NCBI GenBank assembly: GCA_902364645.1
Contig: CABJEP010000001.1
Coordinates: forward strand, 240,375 to 304,374
DNA: 64,000 nt
Direction of reading: 5' to 3'
Source of the DNA: Coriobacteriaceae bacterium
GTDB taxonomy: Bacteria > Actinomycetota > Coriobacteriia > Coriobacteriales > Coriobacteriaceae
The position numbers and the translations under genes were made by a program. Below the pieces are notes generated by a model. The model did not search any database. It worked only from the letters and a program-made list of their open reading frames with translations, and was not told where the DNA came from. The stretch's first letter is position 1. Each line of letters begins with the position of its first letter. Below, in pieces: positions 43,100 through 50,919 of the stretch.

Positions 43100-43102
43100 T
43101 CG

Positions 43103-43597
43103 TTACTCCTTAACGGTTTTCTGTAGCAGGCAGACGGCCCAGGCACCGATTCCCTCGCCCTGGCCTTCCCAACCGAGCTTTTCGGTCGTAGTGGCGGCGA
43201 CGCCCACGTTTTCGACGTCAACGCCCAGGGCATGGGCAAGGTTGGCGCGCATGGCATCGCGGTGCGGAGTGATCTTGGGCTGCTGACAGGCAATGGTGCA
43301 ATCGGCATCGACAAACTCGAAGCCCAGCTCGCGCGCATAGTCCATCACGCGAGCGAGCAGCACCATCGAATCGGCACCCTCGTAGGCGGGATCGGTGTCG
43401 GGGAATAGCTTGCCGATGTCTCCCCCGCGGCAGGCTCCCAGAATGGCGTCGGCCAAGGCGTGCGCGAGCACATCGGCATCCGAGTGGCCCAGCAGGCCGC
43501 GCTCGTAGGGAATGTCGACACCGCCGATGATACATCGACGCCCCTCCACCAGACGGTGAACGTCGTAGCCATGGCCGATGCGCAGGTTACTGAACAT
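43103..43597 (-). CDS. ispF: 2-C-methyl-D-erythritol 2,4-cyclodiphosphate synthase
   Basis: 164 residues. IGHGYDVHRLVEGRRCIIGGVDIPYERGLLGHSDADVLAHALADA supplies the metal-binding DxH and His. It makes the cyclic diphosphate of the MEP isoprenoid pathway. The gene overlaps the end of ispD by 11 bases, fitting coupled translation; some bacteria fuse the two. Confidence 0.95.
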   Translation of the reverse strand: MFSNLRIGHGYDVHRLVEGRRCIIGGVDIPYERGLLGHSDADVLAHALADAILGACRGGDIGKLFPDTDPAYEGADSMVLLARVMDYARELGFEFVDADCTIACQQPKITPHRDAMRANLAHALGVDVENVGVAATTTEKLGWEGQGEGIGAWAVCLLQKTVKE

Positions 43598-44315
43598 GGG
43601 GAAGGTCCTCTCCCTCGGCCATGCGACCGAGCAGAATCGCGGTTACGGGACGCAGGTCCTCGGGCACCGTCACCTTAAGGTTGTCGCGCGGGCTCTGGAC
43701 GCAGCGGACGCGCCCACCAATGCGCTCGACCAGCGACGAATCATCGGTGCCGATAAAGCCCTCGGCAATTGCCTCGGAATGAGCGCGCTTCATAGCATCG
43801 ACGCTAAAGATCTGCGGCGTCTGCGCGGCCCAATACAGCTCGCGCGGCGGCGTCTCGACGATGTTGTCGCCATCGACAATCTTGAGCGTGTCGATCGCGG
43901 GCTGGCCGCACACGACACCATCGAGGGCGCGGGCGCTCACGAGCACGTCGATAGCGTGGTCGATGGCCTCGGTCGTAATGAGCGGACGAGCGCCATCGTG
44001 AATGGCGACGTATTCAAAGCCCGCCGGCACCGCGTGCACGCCGGCGCGAGTGGAATCCTGGCGGGTATCGCCGGCATCGGCAAAGCTGATGGGCGTGTCA
44101 TAGTCAAACGGGTCGATAGCCAGGCGGCGCATCTCGGCACGACGCTCGACAGGGCAAACCACGACGATGTGGCCGACCTTATCGCTACGATCAAATGCGC
44201 GGATGGACCAGCTCATAAGCGGACGGCCCGCTACATTGACGAGCTGCTTGCCACCGGGGTTACCAAAGCGCTGGCCGCTGCCACCGGCAACGACCACGGC
44301 GCATACGGGCGCCAT
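43587..44315 (-). CDS. ispD: 2-C-methyl-D-erythritol 4-phosphate cytidylyltransferase
   Basis: 242 residues. The nucleotide loop VVAGGSGQRFG is near the N-terminus, and AQTPQIFSVDAMKRAH and TDDSSLVER follow later. It is the third step of the MEP pathway. The start overlaps the disA stop (TAATG), so translation is coupled; in-frame text further upstream belongs to disA. Confidence 0.95.
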   Translation of the reverse strand: MAPVCAVVVAGGSGQRFGNPGGKQLVNVAGRPLMSWSIRAFDRSDKVGHIVVVCPVERRAEMRRLAIDPFDYDTPISFADAGDTRQDSTRAGVHAVPAGFEYVAIHDGARPLITTEAIDHAIDVLVSARALDGVVCGQPAIDTLKIVDGDNIVETPPRELYWAAQTPQIFSVDAMKRAHSEAIAEGFIGTDDSSLVERIGGRVRCVQSPRDNLKVTVPEDLRPVTAILLGRMAEGEDLPHVQ

Positions 44316-45382
44316 TATGCGTTCCCCTGTTTGGTGCCCTTCATGCGGTACAAGGAGTCCGCAAGAATGGCAGGGTTGTTGACGCCAAAGTCGCCCAGGC
44401 GCTCCGGATCCTCGCTGATGTCGTCCATGAGCTCCTGCAGCGAGCCATACTCGTCGACGATCTTCTCGGCCACGCCGTCGCGCACGACAGACACGCGCGA
44501 AAGCGTACGCAGGCCCAGAGGTGTCATAACGGAGTCCTCGTCCAGGTCGTCGTAACCCAGAACCGCCGCCACATGCTGCGGGTCGGATAGGTCCTTGGGC
44601 GTCATACGGCTCAGGTTGGCGCGGATCTTCTCGGCGTTTGCCTCGGAAGAATCGCTCGCGTAGTCGCGGATCATCAAGTCGTATTCGGTATCCATGCTGG
44701 AGCCCGCGAGCTGCTCGAGCTGCATCTGCACGAGCTTGCCCTGGTTGCCCAGCTTGACGATGCAATCCTTAAGCTCGGTCTTTGCCTGTTGCATGATCTC
44801 GAAACTCGAGAAGATGCCGGTGATGTCGGCGAGCGTGACGTAGTCGTCGAGCTCAAGGGCCGTCAGGCGCAGCAAGGAGCGGTCGAGCGACTGACGGGTA
44901 GTCTGGAGCGTGGCGACGAGCTGGTTGACCGAGCTCATGATGGTGGTGACGGGCTGGATCTCGTAGCTCTTGCCGTGAACGTACACGTTGACGACGGCAC
45001 GACGAGCCGAAACCGAGATCACGATGGCATCGGTGAGCACCGACATGCGAGCGGCAGTACGGTGACGCATGCCCGTCTCACTCGTGGCGAGCGAGGGATC
45101 GGGATTGAGGTGAAAGTTGGCGCGCAGGATCTGGGTGAGGTCGCCATCGATGACGATGGCGCCGTCCATCTTGGAAAGCTCGAACAGGCGGTTCGAGGTA
45201 AACGAAATGTTGAGCGGGAAGCCGTCGTTACCGGCAGCGAGCACGTTTTCGGTGTCGCCGACGCAGATAAGGGCACCCAGGTGACCGGCAATGATCATGT
45301 CGAGGGCGGTGCGGATCGGCTGGCCAGGTGCCGTCAGGCGAATGGCCTGCTCCATACGCTTTTGCAGCTCGTTCTTATCCAA
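44315..45382 (-). CDS. disA: Diadenylate cyclase DisA (DNA integrity scanning)
   Basis: 355 residues. The DAC domain has the DGA (MDGAIVIDG) and RHR (GMRHRTAARMS) motifs that make c-di-AMP. The C-terminal HhH domain binds branched DNA. DisA pauses on DNA lesions and couples c-di-AMP level to genome state. Its usual partner radA is not adjacent. The start at 45382 lies beside a spaced AGCGATGCC region with a weak ribosome site. Confidence 0.95.
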   Translation of the reverse strand: MDKNELQKRMEQAIRLTAPGQPIRTALDMIIAGHLGALICVGDTENVLAAGNDGFPLNISFTSNRLFELSKMDGAIVIDGDLTQILRANFHLNPDPSLATSETGMRHRTAARMSVLTDAIVISVSARRAVVNVYVHGKSYEIQPVTTIMSSVNQLVATLQTTRQSLDRSLLRLTALELDDYVTLADITGIFSSFEIMQQAKTELKDCIVKLGNQGKLVQMQLEQLAGSSMDTEYDLMIRDYASDSSEANAEKIRANLSRMTPKDLSDPQHVAAVLGYDDLDEDSVMTPLGLRTLSRVSVVRDGVAEKIVDEYGSLQELMDDISEDPERLGDFGVNNPAILADSLYRMKGTKQGNA

Positions 45383-45553
45383 GGCATCGCTCCCATCGTA
45401 TACGCTCCATAAACGCTAAATAGTTTCTCACGGTTTGTCCCTGCGGCGCTTGCGAAATCCGATGCTTACAGAATGAGCGAACACCGCTGGGGTAGTCAAA
45501 AGAGCCCCAACCCAAATGAGCTGCTTATGTGGTAGCATCGGGATTCACATATA

Positions 45554-45690
45554 TGAGGGAGTAGTCGCGTGACCGGGTTCGCCTCCGGTGGCGCGGTAAG
45601 TCAACACACTGGCCGATGCGGCCTGGCTTGCCTTAATGAACGAGACTCGTGGCTGTGCGCGCAACGCATACGCCACGGGTCTTTTTTGTT
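45554..45690 (+). promoter_or_regulatory. yybP-ykoY (manganese) riboswitch with terminator
   Basis: The conserved blocks GAGGGAGTAG (45555-45564) and GTCAACACACT (about 45600-45610) match the yybP-ykoY aptamer. A strong terminator follows: GACTCGTGGC (45644-45653), GCCACGGGTC (45672-45681), TTTTTT. It precedes mntP, a known regulon member, so Mn2+ binding should allow transcription. The sequence match is read by eye. Confidence 0.82.
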
Positions 45691-45740
45691 GCTCCCCCAA
45701 GAGGTACACGCGGGCCCGCCCGCAGAGAGGGAGCCAGACT

Positions 45741-46319
45741 ATGGGACTCGCAGAGCTCGCGCTGCTTGCCATTGGCCTTTCGATGGACGCCTTTGCCGTT
45801 TCCATCTGCAAGGGCCTTGGCATGAAGAAGATCAACCTTAAAGTCGCCGTGGTGCTCGGCCTGTTCTTTGGCGGCTTTCAGGCCGGCATGCCCGTAATCG
45901 GATGGGCGCTCGGCAGTCAATTCATGGGCATCATCGGGCCCATCGACCACTGGATCGCCTTTGTCCTTTTGGCCTTTATCGGCGGCAAGATGCTGTGGGA
46001 AGCCTTTACCGAGGACGAGGATGAAGGCGACGACAAGGATGCCGAAAAGATTGACCTGGGCGAGTACCTGATCCTCGCCATCGCCACCTCAATCGACGCC
46101 CTAGCCGTAGGCATCTCATTTGCGGCGCTCTCGGTTGACATCGTTCCCGCTGTATCGCTTATCGGCGTCACAACGTTTATCTTTTCCGTCGCCGGCGTAG
46201 CGATCGGCCACACCTTTGGCGCGCGCTACGAAAAGCCTGCCACCATCGTGGGCGGCGTCGTGCTCATTCTCATCGGCCTCAAGATTCTGCTTGAGCATCT
46301 GGGGATTTTGGCGCTGTGA
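45741..46319 (+). CDS. mntP: Manganese efflux pump MntP
   Basis: 192 residues with six membrane helices in two similar halves. Each half starts with an Asp motif: GLSMDAFAVSICKGL and ATSIDALAVGISFAA, the two conserved acid sites of MntP. It exports Mn2+. Start 45741 is set by GAGAGGGAG. The yybP-ykoY riboswitch in front is the expected control. An acidic loop (TEDEDEGDDKDAEK) joins the halves. Confidence 0.94.
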   Translation: MGLAELALLAIGLSMDAFAVSICKGLGMKKINLKVAVVLGLFFGGFQAGMPVIGWALGSQFMGIIGPIDHWIAFVLLAFIGGKMLWEAFTEDEDEGDDKDAEKIDLGEYLILAIATSIDALAVGISFAALSVDIVPAVSLIGVTTFIFSVAGVAIGHTFGARYEKPATIVGGVVLILIGLKILLEHLGILAL

Positions 46320-46363
46320 CGCCAAACACAATCGCTCAAAACTCAACGCCAGTACAAGGCCTC

Positions 46364-46434
46364 ATGCAGAGTTTTGCATATTGCCTTTTCGTGCAGACTT
46401 TTGCATGTCATACTGATATGCAAAAGTCTGCACG
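46364..46434. promoter_or_regulatory. hipBA operator cluster
   Basis: A perfect 17-bp inverted repeat CGTGCAGACTTTTGCAT (46390-46406) / ATGCAAAAGTCTGCACG (46418-46434), plus a third copy TGCAGAGTTTTGCAT (46365-46379). They lie just before hipB and are probable HipB sites. Confidence 0.8.
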
Positions 46435-46447
46435 TTAGGAGATCGCC

Positions 46448-46879
46448 ATGGATACCCTTCCCATCACCACGCCGCGTCAAGCTGGCATCTACGTGCGCCA
46501 AGCGCGCAAGGCACAGGGGATCACTCGTGCGACCCTCGCTAAAAAAGCCGGTGTTTCGGAGCGCCTGCTCGCATCGCTCGAGCTGGGCGACGCCACGGGC
46601 ATTCGGCTCGACAAGTTACTGACCGTCTTTAACGCACTCGGCATAAGTCTCTTTGTGCAAAGCGATAACGACCCAATCGCATCACCCTTTAAACATCCGA
46701 CGACGATAGCGGACCTCCCTATCGCGAACTCGAATGCCCTGCCCAAGCCAAGTGTAGGCAGACGACCCGCCCGACAAGGAACGCCATCTTCCTATGGTGC
46801 CTTGCTGGCCCAAATCGCAGCCGAGCAAGGCCTTTCCGGCACTTCAGACCTCTCCTTTGGCTGTAAGGTTGTGAAATAA
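46448..46879 (+). CDS. hipB: HipB-type XRE antitoxin/repressor
   Basis: 143 residues. The first 70 residues form an XRE helix-turn-helix (AGIYVRQARKAQGITRATLAKKAGVSERLLASLELGDATGIRLDKLL). It should bind the TGCAGACTTTTGCA repeats and neutralise HipA. The C-terminal tail of about 60 residues is longer than in E. coli HipB (88 aa). The stop TAA touches the hipA start, giving coupled translation. Confidence 0.88.
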   Translation: MDTLPITTPRQAGIYVRQARKAQGITRATLAKKAGVSERLLASLELGDATGIRLDKLLTVFNALGISLFVQSDNDPIASPFKHPTTIADLPIANSNALPKPSVGRRPARQGTPSSYGALLAQIAAEQGLSGTSDLSFGCKVVK

Positions 46880-48184
46880 ATGGCAGAGATAGAGCTTGCG
46901 ACCCTCATTTGTGGCGAAATCGCAGGCACTCTCCGGCAAGACGAGCATGGACTCTGCAGCTTTGTATACGTCCCAACCTATCGCGGGGCACCGCTATCGC
47001 TAACAATGCCGCTTTCCAATCGCACGTATGGCCATAACATCGTCCGCCCGTTCCTATTTGGCCTTTTGCCCGACAGTCAAGAGCAGCGTCGCGCTATTGC
47101 CGCCGAGCATGACGTTGCATCCAACAACCCCGTCGCCCTCTTGTGCCATATCGGTCTTGACTGCGCGGGGGCCGTTCAGTTTTGTCGAACCGATCAATTA
47201 GGCGCCGCCCGCGGCAGGGTCTCGGCATACCGCCCGCTTACCGATTCTCAAATCGCTCACAAGCTCAAAGCAATTCGCGATGACGAAAGAGAGACATGGA
47301 TGGGCTCCAACGAAAGCTGGTCCCTGGGCGGCAACCAAGGCAAATTTGCACTAGCTTGGCATGATGGCCAATGGTGCGAATGTCTAGGGTCATCCCCCAC
47401 TACCCATATCTTCAAAAATGGTGTCGTTGGGTTCAAACATCAGGCCTTAAACGAATTCGTCTGCATGAAAACGGCTCGGCGTGTTGGCGTTCCAACTGCC
47501 AACGTCTCCTATTGCACATTTGAAGATGAAGCCGCGCTCGTCGTTGAACGGTACGACAGAATGGTCACTAGCAGCGGAAGTATCGAAAGGCTGCATCAGG
47601 AGGACTTTTGCCAGGCGCTCGGTGTATTGCCAGGCCAGAAATACACCGCCGACGGAGGACCGACTACACGAGACATCCAAGAACGACTGATTAACACAGT
47701 CCCCCACCACATGAATCTTGTGCTTTTTACCTATATGTTGTTCTATAACGCCATTATCGGAGCGCCTGACGCACACGCTAAAAACTACTCGCTCATCCTA
47801 GGCAAAGGCACAAACGCGGCACTCGCACCCATGTACGATGTCGCATCGGGCTTGGCGTATGAGCGCATGCGACGTCGGGCACGCCTTGCTATGAGCGTTG
47901 GCGGCGAAAATCGTGTGGGGCGCATCGGTCCAGGTGCTATCCGCCGATACCACGGTATGGGCGACCCCGCGCTGGAGACGGCGCTCACCGATGCCGGGCT
48001 ATCCGAGAAGTTTTGCTTTGCGACCATGATGGACCTCGCCTACGAGGTACCCATTTGCATGGAAGAGGTCATGGACGAATACGCCGACCTGCCCGGCATG
48101 GCGGACCTGCGCGAGCATATGCTCGGCCCCGTCCGCGAAAACTGCCAGCGAACCCTCGACCTCATCAGGGCGGATATGGGCTAG
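46880..48184 (+). CDS. hipA: HipA-family serine/threonine kinase toxin
   Basis: 434 residues. The small N-terminal couple domain (FVYVPTYRGAPLSLTMPL) is followed by the kinase part: SWSLGGNQGKFAL (autophosphorylation Ser loop), KHQALNEFVCMKTARRVGV, VVERYDR, HQEDFCQALG, GAPDAHAKNYSL and APMYDVAS. In E. coli HipA phosphorylates glutamyl-tRNA synthetase and causes persistence. Catalytic Asp and Asn are kept, so it may be active. Target here unknown. Confidence 0.92.
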   Translation: MAEIELATLICGEIAGTLRQDEHGLCSFVYVPTYRGAPLSLTMPLSNRTYGHNIVRPFLFGLLPDSQEQRRAIAAEHDVASNNPVALLCHIGLDCAGAVQFCRTDQLGAARGRVSAYRPLTDSQIAHKLKAIRDDERETWMGSNESWSLGGNQGKFALAWHDGQWCECLGSSPTTHIFKNGVVGFKHQALNEFVCMKTARRVGVPTANVSYCTFEDEAALVVERYDRMVTSSGSIERLHQEDFCQALGVLPGQKYTADGGPTTRDIQERLINTVPHHMNLVLFTYMLFYNAIIGAPDAHAKNYSLILGKGTNAALAPMYDVASGLAYERMRRRARLAMSVGGENRVGRIGPGAIRRYHGMGDPALETALTDAGLSEKFCFATMMDLAYEVPICMEEVMDEYADLPGMADLREHMLGPVRENCQRTLDLIRADMG

Positions 48185-48215
48185 ACGCCAATCAATTTCC
48201 CATTTTTTAAAAGAA

Positions 48216-48256
48216 GAGAGGGGGCACCCGTCGCAAAAGTTCGGATGCCCCCTCTC
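48216..48256. terminator. Bidirectional terminator between hipA and pepD
   Basis: GAGAGGGGGCA and TGCCCCCTCTC arms, with TTCTTTT on the minus-strand side. Confidence 0.85.
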
Positions 48257-48311
48257 GTAATGTCATTTGCAATCCGCCAGCACGTGGCTCGGACTGCCGC
48301 TAGCGCAACCT

Positions 48312-49769
48312 TTACGCAGCGAGGCGCTTGAGGACGTCGATGAGCAGCTCGTAGAAGCGCTCGGCAGAAGCGAGCTCCATGCTCTCGTCCGGGGTGTGGA
48401 CATCGGAGAGCGTCGGGCCCACGGCGATGGCGTCCAGGCCGTGCAGGGCCTCGGCAAACAGGCCGCACTCAAGGCCGGCGTGAATGGACTCGATGCGCAG
48501 CTCGGAGCCAAATAGCTCGCGATAGCTCTCGACAAAGACGTCGCGGACCGGCGAATGCTCGGCATAGCTCCAGCCGGGATACTCGAACTCAAACTTGGCG
48601 TCGAAGCCCAGGACATCGGCAAGCGTCTGCAGGCGGTCCTTGAACTCGTTCTGCAGCGAGGTGATCGAGGAGCGCGGGGACAGCATAATCTTGACCTGAT
48701 CATCGGAAGTGGCGACCACGCCGATGTTGGAGGAAACCTCGACTGAGCCGTCGGTGGCGACGTTGCGGCGAATCACACCATTGGGGGCAAGACGCAGAGC
48801 GCGGATGAGGGCAAGCGCGGACTTCTCGTCCATGGCCTCGACCTCGGCGTTGTCGGCGATCTCGACAGTGCAGGTAAAGCCGGGGTCGAAGACCTCGAGC
48901 TCGGCGGTAACGTCGGCGATGATGCCACGGGCGATCTCGGCCGCGGCCTCGGCGGCAGCGTGGTCGGCGTAGACCAGAACAGCCTTGCACTCACGATTGA
49001 TGGCGTTGTCCTTGGTGCCGCCGTTGAAGCTGACGATGGCGGGCTCACCGGCAACCATCAGGCGGTCGATGATGCGGGCCATGATAAGGTTGCCGTTGCC
49101 GCGCTCCAGGTTGATATCGCTGCCGGAGTGACCGCCCAGCAGGCCGGAGATGTCGAGCGTGAGGGCGCTACCGGTCTTGTGCTCGCGCGCGATCGGGCAG
49201 GTGTAGGTAACGACGACGCCGCCGGCGCAGCTGACGGTGGCAACGCCCTCTTCCTCGGAGTCAAGGTTAATCATGGTGCGGGCGCTAATCTGGGACTTGT
49301 CGAGCGTCTCGGCGCCGACCAGGCCAGTCTCCTCGTCGGTGGTGAATACGCACTCGAGGGCCGGATGGACAATCGAATCATCGTTGAGCACGGTAAGCAT
49401 AAGCGCGACGGCGATACCGTTGTCGGCGCCCAGGGTGGTGCCGTTAGCGGTGAGGACGCCGTCCTTGACGACCAGGTCGATACCGTCGGTCGTAAAGTCG
49501 TGCTCAACGGAGCCCAACTTGTCGCACACCATATCGATGTGGCCCTGTAGCATCACGGTCGGGGCATTCTCGGCACCGGCAGATGCGGGCTTGCGAATGA
49601 TGACGTTGTAGACCTCGTCCTGATACACGTCGAGGCCGCGCTCCTTGGCAAACGCAACCAGGAAATCGCTGATGCCCTTCTCGTTGCCAGACCCACGGGG
49701 GATCGCGCTGACCTCCTCAAAGAAATGGAACAGCTGAGCGGGCTCGTAGCCGGTAATCTTGTAGTCCAT
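48312..49769 (-). CDS. pepD: Aminoacyl-histidine dipeptidase (PepD, M20)
   Basis: 485 residues. Zinc ligands fit M20C: LQGHIDMVCDK (His, Asp), TLGADNGIAVAL (Asp), TTDEETGLVGA (catalytic Glu-Glu). The inserted dimerisation domain follows. It hydrolyses Xaa-His dipeptides such as carnosine in the cytosol. ATG 49769 follows AAGGAGG; upstream in-frame sequence is not conserved. Single gene. Confidence 0.93.
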   Translation of the reverse strand: MDYKITGYEPAQLFHFFEEVSAIPRGSGNEKGISDFLVAFAKERGLDVYQDEVYNVIIRKPASAGAENAPTVMLQGHIDMVCDKLGSVEHDFTTDGIDLVVKDGVLTANGTTLGADNGIAVALMLTVLNDDSIVHPALECVFTTDEETGLVGAETLDKSQISARTMINLDSEEEGVATVSCAGGVVVTYTCPIAREHKTGSALTLDISGLLGGHSGSDINLERGNGNLIMARIIDRLMVAGEPAIVSFNGGTKDNAINRECKAVLVYADHAAAEAAAEIARGIIADVTAELEVFDPGFTCTVEIADNAEVEAMDEKSALALIRALRLAPNGVIRRNVATDGSVEVSSNIGVVATSDDQVKIMLSPRSSITSLQNEFKDRLQTLADVLGFDAKFEFEYPGWSYAEHSPVRDVFVESYRELFGSELRIESIHAGLECGLFAEALHGLDAIAVGPTLSDVHTPDESMELASAERFYELLIDVLKRLAA

Positions 49770-49917
49770 GGTGCCTCCTTGGCGCAACTGGTTAGACAGT
49801 AAGATATGCGACTTGTATATTCCCAGACTTTGCGTGCATAAACCAGTCGAAAACGCCGAGCGCCCTTGCATCATCGGCTAACGGTGAGGAAACGCCACTT
49901 TATCAAGGTAAAGCAAG

Positions 49918-50439
49918 CTAGACGGGCCGTGCAGAGGGAACGTTGGACCCCCCAACCAACCTCAACGCCTGTTGAACATTAATGCATACACCATTGGTAT
50001 GTTTAATAAGATTCTTGTCCTCCGTCACGACGTAATCGGCATCAATGCGATTGGCGACGCCCAGCATCAGGTCGTCCTCAAAGTCATTGTGGTGGTACTT
50101 GAACACAAAGGAGTCGAAGACCTCGTCTGCACCGACCGGGGCGATGAGGGCTAGCTCGCGCATCTGTCGAACGCATGCCCAGGCCGTTTCGTCTGCCGCC
50201 GCAATGGCGTTATCGCTCAGTGAGCCAGTCTTTCTTCGGCACTCCTGCTTGATTGCCGCCGAGACAAGATATGAAACGTCTTTGACCGAAAGCGACGAGG
50301 CAAACAGGGCAATCCGCTCCGAGGCGTCGGCAATCTCGATCAGATGGACGACATTTGCCGTACGGTCGGACCTGCCAGAAAAATAATCCATCCATACGTT
50401 GGTATCGATTAACAGCTTGAGGACGCCTTCTGTGCTCAT
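49918..50439 (-). CDS. PIN-domain toxin (VapC-like ribonuclease)
   Basis: 173 residues. The PIN acids are visible: LLIDTNVWMDYF near the start, Glu in the middle, and DDLMLGVANRIDADYVVTEDKNLI near the end. PIN toxins cleave RNA. Its start overlaps the antitoxin stop by four bases (ATGA). The partner is a RelB/DinJ-like protein rather than a VapB type, an uncommon mix. An alternative start four codons upstream exists. Confidence 0.88.
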   Translation of the reverse strand: MSTEGVLKLLIDTNVWMDYFSGRSDRTANVVHLIEIADASERIALFASSLSVKDVSYLVSAAIKQECRRKTGSLSDNAIAAADETAWACVRQMRELALIAPVGADEVFDSFVFKYHHNDFEDDLMLGVANRIDADYVVTEDKNLIKHTNGVCINVQQALRLVGGSNVPSARPV

Positions 50440-50795
50440 AGTTCCACCCACTCGGGATAGCGCTCCGCCATGGCCTCCTCATAGAGGTCGTCATAGTCTC
50501 CCGAGAACTCAGGGATGGGGATGCCGTATTTGAGGCACGAATCGCGAACGATATGGCTGCCTTGCGCGGCCCTTGACTCCATGCGCCGGGGCTCCACTCC
50601 GTCAGAAACCGGAGCCGCCGCGTCTCCCTTCGAGGGCATGCGTCCGTTAACGACCAGATACTCCCAAAGTGTCCGAACGGCTTGTGACGGCGTCATGCCA
50701 ATATGAGTCAGGACGGCGTCTCCCGCCTCTTTGAGCTGGCGATCTATACGCACGTTCATCTGAACTGGCCGCGTGTCGAGTATTGACGTAGGCAT
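50436..50795 (-). CDS. RelB/DinJ-family ribbon-helix-helix antitoxin
   Basis: 119 residues. The N-terminus PVQMNVRIDRQLKEAGDAVLTHIGMTPSQAVRTLWEYLV is the RelB/DinJ ribbon-helix-helix. The C-terminal 60 residues, acidic and Tyr-rich (FSGDYDDLYEEAMAERYPEW), should bind and block the toxin. It probably represses its own promoter at the palindrome 50807-50837. Confidence 0.88.
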   Translation of the reverse strand: MPTSILDTRPVQMNVRIDRQLKEAGDAVLTHIGMTPSQAVRTLWEYLVVNGRMPSKGDAAAPVSDGVEPRRMESRAAQGSHIVRDSCLKYGIPIPEFSGDYDDLYEEAMAERYPEWVEL

Positions 50796-50806
50796 ATCAG
50801 CTCCTT

Positions 50807-50837
50807 TGCTATACTATATCTCGATTTTAGTATAGCA
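50807..50837. promoter_or_regulatory. Operator of the RelB/PIN pair
   Basis: TGCTATACT (50807-50815) and AGTATAGCA (50829-50837) with 13 bases between, lying where the antitoxin promoter must be. Confidence 0.7.
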
Positions 50838-50869
50838 CGGCAGATTGAAGCGCATTTCAATAGAAATGA

Positions 50870-50894
50870 GGGCGCTTCCTTATCGGAAACGCCC
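50870..50894 (-). terminator. Terminator after clpC
   Basis: GGGCGTTTCC and GGAAGCGCCC (minus strand, one G-U pair), followed by TCATTTC. Confidence 0.65.
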
Positions 50895-50919
50895 CCGTTA
50901 TACAAGGTATGTTCAATCC

